Below are positions 1 through 11,590 of a stretch of DNA of 64,000 bases, one piece after another; within the stretch, counting starts at the first letter, position 1; each line of letters opens with the position of its first letter. Source of the stretch: Lolium rigidum (Eukaryota; Streptophyta; Magnoliopsida; Poales; Poaceae). The notes beneath the pieces are model-generated. The model was not told where the DNA came from. It did no database searches and worked only from the letters and a program-made list of their open reading frames with translations. The position numbers were made by a program, and so were the translations under genes. The stretch is from positions 39,209,047 through 39,273,046 of the forward strand of contig NC_061510.1 in assembly GCF_022539505.1 (NCBI RefSeq), given 5' to 3'.

Positions 1-857
1 AGTGAAGTGCTTATTTATATCTCTTTATGATTGCAATGTGTTTTGTATCACAATTTATCTATGTGCTACTCTAGCAATGTTATTAAAGTAGTTTTATTCC
101 TCCTACACGGTGTAATGGTGACAGTGTGTGCATCCGTGTTAGTACTTGGCGTATGCTATGATCATGATCTCTTGTAGATTGTGAAGTTAACTATTGCTAT
201 GATAGTATTGATATGATCTATTCCACCTACATAGTGTGAAGGTGACAGTGTGCATGCTGTGTTAGTACTTGGTTTAATTAGTCGTGTTGATCTTTCTTGC
301 ACTCTAAGGTTATTTAAATATGAACATTGAATTGTGGAGCTTGTTAACTCCGGCATTGAGGGTTCGTGTAATCCTACGCAATGTGTTCATCATCCAACAA
401 GAGTGTAGAGTATGCATTTATCTATTCTGTTATGTGATCAATGTTGAGAGTGTCCACTAGTGAAAGTGTAATCCCTAGGCCTTGTTCCTAAATATCGCTA
501 TCGCCGCTTGTTTACTCGTTTTATTGTGTTACTACTGCTGCAATACTACCACCATCAACTACACGCCAACGAAGCTATTTTCTCGGCACCGTTGCTACTG
601 CTCATACTTATTCATACCACCTCGTATTTCACTATCTCTTCGCCGAACTAGTGCACCTATTAGGTGTGTTGGGGACACAAGAGACTTCTTGCTTTGTGGT
701 TGCAGTGGTTGCATGAGAGGGATATCTTTGACCTCTTCCTCCCTGAGATCGATAAACCTTGGGTGATCCACTTAAGGGAAACTTGCTGCTGTTCTACAAA
801 CCTCTGCTCTTGGAGGCCCAACACTGTCTACAAGAATAGAAGCTCCCGTAGACATCA
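1..857 (+). mobile_element. LTR (3' part) of an LTR retrotransposon, copy 1
   Basis: The sequence is non-coding and AT-rich. From about 557 to 857 it matches 6665-6967 almost base for base, and both copies stop at the same GTAGACATCA, ending in the CA expected of an LTR. The part before 557 has no second copy in the window, because the other copy starts at an assembly gap. Short frames here (for example 482-766) are accidental. The family is not named because no internal region is attached. The start lies outside the window. Confidence 0.6.
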
Positions 858-1400
858 GCGATTTGCACAAAAATAACCTAAAAGTGAAAGAAAAGCACAG
901 ACTGACCCTCCGGCGAAACTATTTCACCCATCTAACCCTTTTGTGTGGCGCCCTTCCCATCGGCGCCACACATGCCAGTGTGGTGCCCTCCTGCCGGCGG
1001 CACACACCCAGCCGACGTGGCGCCCTCGACGCTGAGCTGGTGCGCCCATCCGACGTGGCAGCATGTGTGGCGCCCCTCCCATCGGCGCCACACATGCCCT
1101 TACAATTGCCCAAAACATACTGTGAGACAATTCGTCTGGGACTTAGCCGTTTTGGCGAGGCTCTATGCGCGGCGCCGATGCCACGGGCGCCACAGTAGCA
1201 TGTGTGGCGCCGATGCCACGGGCGCCACACAAAGAGCCTCGCCAAAACGGCTAAGGACTTATCGTCCGGAGCCCCTGGATGTTTTCGACCCAATAGTTGA
1301 TATAGGTTGGCATGTGTGGCGCCGATGCCGCGGGCGCCACACAGTGCAGTGTGGCGCCCTTCACAGTGGCGCCACACATTGACTTGTGTTAAAAACCTGA
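858..1400 (+). repeat. Left long terminal inverted repeat of the PMD element
   Basis: This stretch is the complement of 6170-6557 over roughly 370 bp. Inner palindromes of the form GTGTGGCGCC...GGCGCCACAC recur about six times. From 1230 to 1380 the left side has extra palindrome copies absent on the right. Open frames on both strands here are by-products of the GC-rich repeats. Confidence 0.7.
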
Positions 1401-1634
1401 AAAATCCTACCAAACTCCAACAGTTTTGAGTACAACAATGGACACAACAAGTAGCAATTTCAGAACATACACATATAACACTTCATAGCTCACATCGTAG
1501 CAAGTAGATTCAAACAACAAGTAGCATTACAAAGATGGTTCGAAATGACATAGGGTTCACAACTCGATACTTATGAAGATATAGTTCACAACAACACGGA
1601 GCACATCCTACTCGTCGTCCTCGACGTGTCGTCC

Positions 1635-4600
1635 TCACGGGCTGCTTCCGGACGGCCATCCTCTTCGTCCGCTGCCGTGGCTCTTGTTGCTCGCTGCTCC
1701 TCGCTGCTCCTCCTGCTCATCCTCCTCTGAAGATAAGGGCTCGTCGTTCCTCATCCTCCTCAAACCTGATCTCCGCGGCGGCGCCTCATCCTCCTCAGTG
1801 ACAACCTTCTTTCCTCGGTTGACATAATCTTCCGGAGTGTACCGGTTTGGAGCATTGCCCCTTGGCTTCAACTAGTAAGCAGACCGTGGGGCTTGCTTGG
1901 AGGTATGCTTTGGAGGTATGCTTTGACTCAGAATTTCCTCGTCGTCAGGAATCTTCACAAACAAGAACAAATGAGATTACAAAAGTTGAAATTAGTAAGA
2001 ACATGTTTGATAGCAACAAAATAGTCCATACCTCCCGCTCTGGAGAAGAGGAGGATTGCGGAATTTCGCGTTCGCGGCAACCTAGCAAGTTGGCTAACCG
2101 CCGCATCTTTCGTGCAGTGTTCTGCGTCATGGAACTCATGGTTACAAAGCCACCAGAACATAATAGCGTACATTCAAAGTTGGTGATCATACCTTAATGA
2201 AATTCCGCAACGGTCCGACAGGCTTTTCATCTCTCCCGCTCTGGTCCCACATAACCTCGCACTCCTCAGCTGTTTTTTGGATCTCACGACCGCTGTGACA
2301 AATATAGCATACACAATTTAAGCGAGCACATGGAAATCTAGATGATGTACTAGTTAATGAGAGAATCCATTACCACGAAGTTCAGCTCCGAAGCAATAGA
2401 AGTCGATCTCCTCTCGCGAGCATAGGTGTCGTGCCGGCTTTGCGCAACCTCATCGAACTCGATGGGGTCGTCCAAGATGTAGTCAGCATACGCGTGCTTC
2501 ACTAACTCGATACGCGTGTTTTCATGGAACCACCGCAGGTAGTTGTTGAAAGCGGCCAAGTTGTGAGGCACAATCTCCACAGGGCCGGCAGTCCGTGTCG
2601 CTTCCAAACGAGTGTTGGAACGCCGCGATGTGGCCGCTATGGTGGACTGGCCAATTTGTGATCTTCCTCTGCCGCTGCCTATCAAGCCTGCAAAAATCAA
2701 GAAGTTAGATTCTACCTCTTGTATCAAGAATCTTCCATCGCATGATTCCAGAAGTTTACCTATGAAGCGCTGATACGCGTACAGCACGCGTCCGTTGGGA
2801 ACCCCAAGAGGAAGGTGTGATGCGTACATCGGCAAGTTTTCCCTCAGAAAGAAACCAATGTTTATCGAACCAGGAGGAGCCAAGAAGCACGTTGAAGGTT
2901 GATGGCGGCGGGATGTAGTGCGGCGCAACACCAGGGATTCCGGCGCCAACGTGGAACCCGCACAACACAACCAAAGTACTTTGCCCCAACGAAACAGTGA
3001 GGTTGTCAATCTCACCGGCTTGCTGTAACAAAGGATTAGATGTATAGTGTGGATGATGATTGTTTGCACAAAACAGTAGAACAAGTATTGCAGTAGATTG
3101 TATTCAATGTAAAAGAATGGACCGGGGTCCACAGTTCACTAGAGGTTTCTCTCCCATAAGATAAATAGCATGTTGGGTGAACAAACTACAGTCAGGCAAT
3201 TGACAAATAGAGAGGGCATGACCATGCACATACATGATATGATGAGTATAGTGAGATTTAATTGGGCATTACGACAAAGTACATAGACCGCTATCCAAGC
3301 ATGCATCTATGCCTAAAAGTCCACCTTCAGAGTTATCATCCGAACCCCTTCCAAGTATTAAGTTGTAAACAATGGACAATTGCATTAAGTATGGTGCGTA
3401 ATGTAATCAATAACTACATCCTTAGACATAGCATCAATGTTTTATCCCTAGTGGCAACAAGCACATCCACAACCTTAGAACTTTCTCACCATCGTCCCGC
3501 ATTTAATGGAGGCATGAACCCACTATCGAGCATAAATACTCCCTCTTGGAGTTAAGATCAAAAACTTGGCCGAGCCTCTACTAATAACGGAGAGCATGCA
3601 AGATCATAAACAACACATAGGTAATAGATTGATAATCAACATAACATAGTATTCTCTATCCATCGGATCCCGACAAACACAACATATAGTATTACAGATA
3701 GATGATCTTGATCATGTTAGGCAGCTCACAAGATCCGACAATGAAGCACATGAGGAGAAGACAACCATCTAGCTACTCGCTATGGACCCATAGTCCAGGG
3801 GTGAACTACTCACTCATCACTCCGGAGGCGACCATGGCGGTGAAGAGTCCTCCGGGAGATGATTCCCTCTCCGGCAGGGTGCCGGAGGCGATCTCCCGAA
3901 TCCCCCGAGATGGGATTGGCGGCGGCGGCGTCTCCGGAAGGTTTTCCGTATCGTGGCTCTCGGTGTGGGGGTTTCGCGACGAAGGCTATTTGTAGGCGGA
4001 AGGGCAGGTAAAGGGGCGTCACGAGGGGCCCACACCACAGGCCGGCGCGGCCAGGGCCTGGGCCGCGCCGCCCTGGTGTCTGGCCACCTCGTGGCCCCAC
4101 TTCGTCTATCCCTCGGTCTTCTGGAAGCTTCGTGCAAAAATAGGACCCTGGGCGTTGATTTCGTCCAATTCCGAGAATATTTCCTTACTAGGATTTCTGA
4201 AACCAAAAACAGCAGTAAAACAAGAATCGGCTCTTCGGCATCTTGTTAATAGGTTAGTGCCGGAAAATGCATAAATACGACATATAATGTGTATAAAACA
4301 TGTAGATATCATCAATAATGTGGCATGGAACATAAGAAATTATCGATACGTCGGAGACGTATCAAGCGCCTTGTCCGTGTCTTGCCACTGAGGTGGGCAC
4401 TCCTGATACAGCCCAAACTGTCTCATCACTCTGTGCGGCTGGTGGTGTTCAACAAGCCACATGCATATGAGTGGGCAGCGCATACGCCAGAACAGCGCCT
4501 CCTCCGTGCACTTGTGGTTGAGGTCAGGCATCCCCGCGCCAATACGGTAGTAGGAACCATATGGCTCCCATTCCACCTGCAGCATACAAATATTTCAGAA

Positions 4601-5386
4601 TTTACAACATGCCAGTAGAATCAATGAAAACTAGAATTTACAACATGCCAGTAGAATCAATGAAAACTAGGATTGCTCAGCGGTAAGAGTGTCCAACTCC
4701 GCAGTGTACTGCCTGTACATGATCTTTGGATCGCTCGTCATCTCCGAGACATTGTCCCAAAGGTATGCCCAAGTCGGCTCCCGATTAGGGTTGTCCGGGT
4801 GATGAGGCCAATGCCTCTCGGTGAGTATCCTAGGCCGCCCAACTGATATGCGGTCCCAGCTCCATACGGAAAGTAGGAGCAAGCATCCACCAATACCGCC
4901 GCTCCCGATCCCGCGACAAGCTTCGTCCAACCGCGTACATAAGACATTTGGTTACTACTTTGTCTAGCACACTACTATAGGAAAATAGTACATAGAACAA
5001 GTCATCACCTGCCGGTAGAGGTAGGCAAGTGCCGCTGTTCCCCAACTCCACCGGTTGTCCAACACAAGCAAGCGCCTTCGCCCAACACCAATGGGCCAGC
5101 TTCCCCCACCGTCGCCGGCCCTCAAGTGGAAGGTGTGAGTCTCCGGCCTCCACCGGTCGACAAGGGCGGTGAGTGCAGAGGGGTTCATGTTCGGCCCCCC
5201 ACGGCTTACAAGGGATATGAACGGCATAAGACCGGTAGGCTGGATGAACTCCGTGTACCTCTCTTCATACGGTATATCCACTGTGCCATGGTAACGAATC
5301 TTCAAAGGGTGAAGATCCGTTCCCCTCTTCGTCATATGAATAGCCCGGTGCTCCCTGTCGTACTCTTCATCCAGAAGCCACACCAT
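1635..5386 (-). pseudogene. Plant mobile domain (PMD, MAIN-like) transposon gene, interrupted
   Basis: Read on the minus strand, the gene starts near 5386 with WLLDEEYDREHRAIHMTK. It continues through TGLMPFISLV and ALVDRWRPETHTFHL (5160-5280), the typical PMD opening. A second exon (about 4670-4930) has LLLLSVWSWDRISVGRPRIL and WAYLWDNV. A third (4370-4585) has WEPYGSYYRI, RCPLICMWLVE, PHRVMRQFGLYQ and TDKAL. The solo LTR at 2771-4364 cuts in exactly there. The frame resumes below 2770 with LHR, a splice donor, then an exon with RQRKITNW and YLRWFHENTRIE (2360-2690). An acidic tail ends at 1635. Apart from the LTR, at least one frameshift near 2620 and one near 5100 break it. PMD proteins occur as host silencing factors and as transposon genes of unknown biochemical role; the long TIRs point to the transposon form here. 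Confidence 0.65.
2771..4364 (-). mobile_element. Solo LTR of an Athila-like (Ty3) retrotransposon with 5-bp target duplication
   Basis: The 1594-bp sequence begins TGATACGCG and ends GACGTATCA, and is flanked on both sides by AGCGC (2766-2770 and 4365-4369). It is closely related along its length to the LTR at 52552-54147; shared landmarks are GTTGGGAACCCCAAGAGGAA, ACCGGGGTCCACAG and TTCCGAGAATATTTCC. The related LTR has a purine tract next to its high-coordinate end, which sets the minus orientation. No internal region adjoins it, so it is a solo LTR left by recombination. It sits in an exon of the PMD gene. ORFs such as 2350-3132 run across its edge and are artefacts. Confidence 0.9.
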
Positions 5387-6149
5387 CCTACATGTTTACA
5401 CAACCATATTATGAGTCATTCCACTAACAAAAATGAGCAACACATACATGAGAATATATCTAACTTTCGAATCACCTATACATCACACATACATGAGAGT
5501 TCATATCCAAATACATCACACATATGAATTTCGTAAGACATACCATTCCTAGGCACATAATAGACATATGTAAGACAATAGAATGCATTTGCTAAGCTCC
5601 AATTTTGCCTTTCACCACATACATACATAAGGTTCCATACATACACACATACATTCATATCTAGGGTTCCAACAAATATTAGGTTCAAATATGAGTTATT
5701 CCATCACAAATAATAGGCATATGTAACACATTTCAATGCATTTGCTAGGCAAATATTAGACATTTCAACACATACATACATAGGATTTCAACACATACAT
5801 GTAAAATTTCATATCTAGGGTTCCAACAAATCTTTGGTTCAAACACATATACTACAATGTAGATTCCACCAACATTAATTTCCATATCAATGGTTCATAT
5901 CCAAATCCACCAACATAAATTTCCATGTCTAGGGTTCATACCCAAATCTACCAAATCCACCAACACTAGTGGATGAATCAGAGGGAATCGAAGGGGAATA
6001 CCTTGAAGAATGGAGGAGGAAGGAGTTGGCAGGATAGATCTGACGATTCCTTGGTCGATTTGGTGGGGGGGGCCGAAGGGGAGGCGGGCGGCGGCAGCGG
6101 TTTCGTGGGAGCAGAGAAGAAAGAAGAGAGAAGAAGAGGTGTGGTCGGG
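5387..6149. other. Upstream region of the PMD gene, AT-rich, no gene seen
   Basis: Degenerate short repeats of the types CACATACATA and CATATCTAGGGTTC recur between 5400 and 5940. From 5970 to 6150 the sequence becomes purine-rich and GC-rich as it approaches the right TIR. It may contain the promoter of the minus-strand PMD gene, but no clear TATA box stands out. Confidence 0.4.
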
Positions 6150-6557
6150 CTGGGGCGGGCGCGGGCGCCACACTTAAGTGGATGTGTGGCGCCCGTGGCA
6201 TCGGCGCCACACATGCTACTGTGGCGCCTGTGGCATCGGCACCACGCATAGAGCCTCGCCAAAACGGCTAAGTCCCAGACGAATTGTCTCACAGTATATT
6301 TTGGGCAATTGTAAGGGCATGTGTGGCGCCGATGGGAGGGGCGCCACACATGCTGCCACGTCGGATGGGCGCACCAGCTCGGCGTCGAGGCGCCACGTCG
6401 GCTGGGTGTGTGCCGCCGGCGGAGAGGGGCGCCACACTGGCATGTGTGGCGCCGATGGGAAGGGCGCCACACAAAAGGGTTAGATGGGTGAAATAGTTTC
6501 GCCGGAGGGTCAGTCTGTGCTTTTCTTTCACTTTTAGGTTATTTTTGTGCAAATCGC
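6150..6557 (-). repeat. Right long terminal inverted repeat of the PMD element
   Basis: This is the inverted copy of 858-1230. It contains the same GTGTGGCGCC palindromes and the same AACGGCTAAGTCCCAGACGA segment seen inverted at 1128-1150. It lacks about 20 bp (around CCCTCGACGC) present on the left. It stops seven bases before the N gap. Confidence 0.7.
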
Positions 6558-6564
6558 CGAAACT

Positions 6565-6664
6565 NNNNNNNNNNNNNNNNNNNNNNNNNNNNNNNNNNNN
6601 NNNNNNNNNNNNNNNNNNNNNNNNNNNNNNNNNNNNNNNNNNNNNNNNNNNNNNNNNNNNNNNN
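6565..6664. other. Assembly gap (100 N)
   Basis: Exactly 100 N, the usual placeholder for a gap of unknown size. Sequence resumes inside an LTR copy, so the join between the PMD element and that LTR cannot be trusted. Confidence 0.99.
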
Positions 6665-6967
6665 TCAACTACACGCCAGCAAGCTATTTTCCGGCACCAT
6701 TGCTACTGCTCATATATATTCATACCACCTCGTATTTCACTATCTCTTCGCCGAACTAGTGCACCTATTTGGTGTGTTGGGGACACAAGAGACTTCTTGC
6801 TTTGTGGTTGCGAGGGTTGCATGAGAGGGATATCTTTGACCTCTTCCTCCCTGAGTTCGATAAACCTTGGGTGATCCACTTAAGGGAAACTTGCTGCTGT
6901 TCTACAAACCTCTGCACTTGGAGGCCCAACACTGTCTACAGGAAAGGAGGGGGAACGTAGACATCAC
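6665..6967 (+). mobile_element. LTR 3' end, copy 2
   Basis: It repeats about 557-857 (landmarks GTTGGGGACACAAGAGACTT and GATCCACTTAAGGGAAACTT) and ends at the same GTAGACATCA. There are small differences, including a variant tail before GTAGACATCA. It is cut on its left by the gap. Confidence 0.65.
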
Positions 6968-7265
6968 GCCGCGTGCGCCTCCGTCTTCCGGGCGACCAAG
7001 CGCAGCGCGGCGGTGCGGAAGAGGTCTGCAAGGCGGCCCAGCGCGTGCGCAGCGGCGGAGACCGTACCTGGCGGCGCTGGGAGCGTGCGCGGGAGGTCGA
7101 GCTGGAAGGCGCCATCGTGAGGGAAATCCTGGGAGCGAGCAAGGGAGAAAGAGGAACGAGAGAATCCATGTCTACTCTGCTCCAGTGCTCTTTGTTTTTT
7201 GTTTTGGCTTTTGCCCGGTGGGTTCCTTGCCAGGGAGCTGCGCTGTGTGATGCATGCTCGTGACA
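6968..7265 (-). pseudogene. GC-rich gene-like fragment, unrecognised
   Basis: Immediately after the LTR end the sequence becomes GC-rich and coding-like on the minus strand. One frame gives a 100-residue stretch with FQLDLPRTLPAPPGTVSAAA and LGRLADLFRTAALRLV. It has the look of the first exon of a plant gene, cut at 6968. I do not recognise the family. It could be a host fragment captured by the CACTA element that ends at 7692. The opposite-strand frames are shadows. Confidence 0.3.
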
Positions 7266-7692
7266 AGAGTTGACAGGATCAGATTCCTAGCACTAACCGT
7301 TGGATTGTTAGGTGGCGTGAAGAGATGGCCATTGGATTGGTAGGTGGGATGCCATGTGATGTGCAGGGCTGGATCAGCCTTAACTTCTATCGTCTGTGCA
7401 ACATGTGAAGTCCAGGCTGGAATGCCCCAGGCGGACCATGATTCTATTCGCCGGTGGTACCTATCTATTGCAGGCGGACCAAGATTTTAGCTCGCCGGGG
7501 GTATGTGAGGGCGTGATTTGTACTCTGTCCAGTTTTTATCCCTGGCGAATCATTCGAGCAGGTACGCCGGCGGTATGCTGCTACTACCGGCGCGGCACTA
7601 TTTTAGTGCGCCAGTGATATTTACCGCTGGCGCGGCACTATACTAGTGCGCCGGTGATAATCTGTGCAGCTATAGGCCTTTTCCTAGTAGTG
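7266..7692. mobile_element. CACTA element terminus (right end)
   Basis: The stretch ends in TTTTCCTAGTAGTG, the complement of a CACTA terminus (CACTACTAGGAAAA). Short subterminal repeats with the core TGGCGCGGCACTA/TAGTGCGCC and variants lie at 7430-7665. The element body would lie to the left, but its other end is not found, so this is a truncated end. It abuts the TNP2 remnant at 7693, into which it may have inserted. Confidence 0.7.
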
Positions 7693-10439
7693 CCGTGAAG
7701 TTGGAGTTGTGCTCTTTCGTAACGTTCCCTGTTTTCCTCGGCCGTCCTAGGTCGATGAACTTCTGCTCGATTAAGCTTTTGTGCTTATCCACCCAAGGGC
7801 TGACCAATTCTATGTGTTGTAGCGCGACTCGGTGTGCCCTGTCAAAGTCGGCGTGTCGACCAGCGATGCCGACATGCATTGCGCGGTAGCCCTCGCGGTG
7901 ACCAAACCCCTGCTAGCCTCGCCGACGTGCTTCCCGGTGGGCGGACCGACATCCTCGTTCTCGGTGCTTAGGTAGTTCCGGCGAAGGAGATGCACTCGTA
8001 GGTGAGAAAGCCCTTGGCTATGCTTCCATCTGGACGGGCCCTGTTGCGAACGAATCCTTTGATGACACCGTTCAACCTTTCGAATGGCATCATGTTGTGC
8101 AGGAATGTCGGCCCGAGGTGGATGATGTCATCCACTACATGGACAAGCAGATGCACCATGATGTCGAAGAACGCCGGCGGGAAGTAAATCTCGAGCTCGC
8201 ATAGTATCTCGACGATCTCTTCTTGTAGCCTCGTTGAGCTGCTTAACGCCGATGGACTTCCTAGAGATGACGTCGAAGAAGTTGCGAGAGGCCAAACAGC
8301 GTCTCGCGGACGTGGTCGTCCATTATCCCTCGCATCGCAACGGGAAGTATCTCGTGTCATCGGCACGTGACGGTCGTGAGACTTCATCCCGCTAAACCTC
8401 TTCTTCGCTACGTCCGGATATCTGCTTATCTTCCCCGAGTAACCGTGTGGAACTTTTACACCTAGGAGGCACTCGAAAACCTCTCGAGCTCCTCCTCGCT
8501 CGTAGTGAAGCGAGGCAGGTTTAAGCACCACCACCTCATTCTTCTTAGCCCTTTTGTGGTGACCCTGAGTCGTTTCCGTCTGTTCATCATCATCATCACT
8601 ATCGGTGGGGTACTCGAAGTTCTTTCTTGAGGCCAAGCAATTTCAGGTCGGTTCTTGCTTTCGGGCCATCCTTGGTCCTCTCCGGCATGTTCATCGAGTG
8701 CCAAGTAGGCTCTCGGTAACGTTTTCGTGATGTGCATGACATCGAGGCTATGGGGCGTGTGGAGGACCTTCCGAGACGGCAGGTCCCGGAAAACGGACCT
8801 CGCTTTCCATACTCCCAGCAGCGGCGATTCCCGCGGTCGCTTCTTTCCGGCGCGAGGCACTCTTCCCAATTTTCCAAAAGCTCGGATATTTCTTCGCCGC
8901 TCCTCGGTCGTGGGGCTCTTCCGAGCTCCTCTTCGCCGTTGAACAGATCCTTGCGTTTTCTCCACGGGTGATCGAAGCGAAGCCACATTCGAGTCCCTTG
9001 GAACACGGCTTTACAAGACCGGGAGGCTTCGGCAGCTGCGGATGCGGGGTCTTATCCATGCACTTGACACATCCCTTGAATCCGTGGTTCACCCGGCACG
9101 ATACATATGCGTAACCAGGATAGTCCCGCACTTCGTCGTTAGCAATGCGGCTACGAGAGGGAAATAATCTCTTTTGTACGCGTCCCAAGTACGGGCCGGC
9201 GTACGCCACGAGCGTGGCTAACTCCTCTTTCAACGGACCGAGATACGGATGCATGTCCACGCCCGGTTGTTTTGGCCCCTGAATAAGAATACTCATGTGT
9301 ACGTACCGCTGCTTTGTGCACAGCCGGGGGGAGGTTGTATGGCCATACAAACACGGGCCGGGTGCTATGCGTGCTACTCCGGTTTCCAAAGGGATTGAGT
9401 CCGTCGGTGCTCATGCCCGGACGAATGTTCCTCGGTTCGCTCCCGAACTCATCTGCGAACTCAATGTCCAACGCATTCCACCGGCTAGCGTACGCGGGGT
9501 GTGTCGGGATCTTGCCCTTCTCCGGATCATCTGCGGGCTTCTCCCTTTCCGCGTGCCATTGCATGAGCTTTGCTTCCTTAGGATCTACGAAATACCGTTG
9601 CGGACGGGGAGTGATAGGAAAGTACCAGACAACTTTCAGAGGAACTTTCTTGTTCCCTCTCTTGTACCGTCCTTGGCCGCACACCGGACATGTGGTTCTA
9701 TCCTTGTACTCATTCCGAAAAAGTGCACAATCATTGATGCATGCGTGGTACTTTACGTGCGGTAGGTCGAGTGGGCAAACTACTTTCTTGGCCTCGTCGA
9801 TACTTGTCGGCAATGTGTTGTCCTTGGGAAGACGAGCATGCCAGGATTTCATGTTATCGCTGAAGCTGCTGTCGGTCCATTTGTGTTCCGCCTTCATCTC
9901 CAGACACTCGAGCGTTACACTCAATCGTGTATCCTCGGGCCGGCACCCTGGATACAATGGAGTCATCCCGTCTACCTCCATTTGCGCCGGCTTGGCTTCG
10001 GGTTTGGCGTTGCCCGTGTCCTTCGGGAGAAGCTCTTGAACATGAGGGTCCCGCGGGGCCGACGTTAGCGGCGTCCGCTTGCTCTCGGCATCTCCACCAC
10101 CATCTCCTCCGGCATCATCATCTCCTTCATCGCCCTCTCCTTCCTCATGATGAACACCATGTTCGGGAGACTCTTCGTCTTCTCGCCCGATGTCGGCCTC
10201 TTCTTCATGACCAACATTTGCCGCCGGCTCCTCGTTGAAGCCGAGCATGAAACCGCGCCCGAGCGGGTGTTCCTCCAGATTGTCCGGAATCAGGGTCGAT
10301 CCACCGCCGGAGTCCGCATTTTCGACACGGACATCTTATCGGGGTCATGTTGTTCCTAACCATGTCGGCCTTCGCGTTCACCTTGTATCTAACCACTTGT
10401 CCTTCCCTCATATGGACGACCATGGTTGACTGCATCATA
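7693..10439 (-). pseudogene. CACTA (En/Spm) TNP2-type transposase, decayed
   Basis: Read on the minus strand, it opens near 10425 with a transposase-associated segment (PIRCPCRKCGLRRW). An acidic linker follows, then the Transposase_21 region at 9151-10248: KKVVCPLDLPHVKYHACIND, CPVCGQGRYK and LKVVWYFPITPR. The region around 8750-9390 has MSILIQGPKQPGVDMHPYL. The C-terminal part at 7968-8260 matches the conserved block FFDIMVHLLVHVVDDI and PFERLNGVIKGFVRNRARPDGS. The frame changes at about 10320, 9390, 9000, 8640 and 8300, so no intact protein can be made. In an active element this protein binds the subterminal repeats and cuts the ends. A CACTA terminus at 7692 cuts off the C-terminus. Confidence 0.85.
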
Positions 10440-11129
10440 CATATATAGAGCAAAAGAGAGTTAATTAGAACCACACACAGAACCACACACACCATGCACA
10501 AACACACATGCATGCATGATCGCCGGAAAATTTTGGCATGACCTATCCTAAAAGTAGGACATATGGCTAGTGCAAAAATTTGCCGAAATGGAAATGAATC
10601 AACATTTCGGCAAACATCCATGCACCACACGCCGGCACAAACCAACAACACAAATAAGCTTCTTCGCAAGCAAACATTCAACCACAACACAAAGCTCAAC
10701 ACATATAAACATCATCGTCTCGCCACCGCAAACCGTCCGGGAGCGCGATAATAATCTTCACCTACAAAACATCCATACACACAAAACATGCATCCAATTG
10801 TACTCAACCTCTCATAAATCTACCAATCATGGTGGAGCAAGAGGATGGGGTGGTGGAGAGAAAACAATGGACCATGCAAGAGGGAAAGTGGAGGAGGGGA
10901 AGAGAATTGTGGTTTTTAGTACCCCTCTACAAGTTGGAGTGGCTTCCCCTCACAAATATGCCCACAAAATAGGCTTAGAGCTATCAACAATGGAGCAAAG
11001 TATGACCAAAATGGAGTGGGAGAGAGGAGCAACACGAGCTGGTTGGAGGAGACAAGAATGAAAAGAGTGGTGGTTGGAAGAGAAGAGGGGAAAGCAGTCC
11101 TAAAAGCCGGATCTATCGTGCACATTCTG
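10440..11129. other. 5' flank of the TNP2 remnant, no gene seen
   Basis: The sequence is A/C-rich with ACACACA-type runs (10465-10510 and 10620-10800), then G/A-rich (10840-11100). It lies between the TNP2 start and the subterminal repeats, and probably held the promoter of the minus-strand transposase. Confidence 0.4.
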
Positions 11130-11530
11130 TGGCGCATATGCTGATATGCGCCACAGAAACATGAACTTCTGTGGCGCATATCAGCACATGCGCCACAGAA
11201 TCATGGTGGCGTGAGCCGGGGGGTGGTCCCCGCAGGAAATTCTGTGGCGCATGGACCAACATGCGCCACAGAAAGTTAACTTTCTGTGGCGCACGCTGGA
11301 CCATGCGCCACAGAATATCCTTCGGCCATGTGCAGTGGTGGACCCAGCGTGGGTCTCACAAACTTTCTGTGGCGCACTGCCCACGGTGCGCCACAGAATC
11401 TCCATCTTCTGTGGCGCATATGCTTGCTCATGCGCCACAGAAACAGCCATTTGTTTATGGCGCATTAAAGTGGTGCGCCACAGAAATATTTTTGTGGCGC
11501 ATGGGTGGTTTGGTGCGCCACAGAGGTGGT
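11130..11530. repeat. CACTA subterminal inverted repeats
   Basis: About seven head-to-head pairs of TTCTGTGGCGCA and TGCGCCACAGAA are spaced 10-20 bases apart. This is the usual subterminal binding-site pattern of a CACTA element, placed upstream of the TNP2 remnant it most likely belonged to. The expected CACTA terminus is missing; recognisable repeat stops near 11527, so the end is lost. ORFs at 11113-11559 on both strands are repeat artefacts. Confidence 0.8.
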
Positions 11531-11590
11531 TTCCACCTATAATGGTTTTCCACTTATAAAGTCAACATCAATGATAAAATAACATAAAAA

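Larger units (their letters stand above)
858..6557 (-). mobile_element. Mutator-like element carrying a plant-mobile-domain gene
   Basis: Long inverted ends (858-1230 and about 6170-6557) flank a minus-strand PMD gene. The ends begin with GCGATTTGCACAAAAATAAC and its complement and stay near-identical for over 350 bp. They contain short palindromes built on GTGTGGCGCC. Long TIRs around a PMD ('MAIN-like') gene fit a Mutator-class element. No target duplication can be read: the left end touches the LTR end at 857 and the right end runs into the N gap seven bases later. The right copy shows extra bases (AGTTTCG on the complement), so the true TIR is probably longer and the LTR at 1-857 may have inserted into it. 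A solo LTR (2771-4364) is nested inside. Confidence 0.6.

Noticed and set aside
919..1413. Long overlapping frames on both strands, rich in CVAPxGRAPH/CGADGxGATH-type text
   Set aside because: They are produced by the GTGTGGCGCC palindromes of the terminal inverted repeat, occur in the same form at 6178-6552, and have no domain.
2350..3132. 260-codon minus-strand frame that looks like one protein
   Set aside because: Its first half is LTR sequence (2771 upward) and its second half is the PMD gene; it crosses the LTR insertion border.
11113..11559. Frames with CGAYxxMRHR / FLWRT-type repeats
   Set aside because: Translations of CACTA subterminal repeats in several frames.
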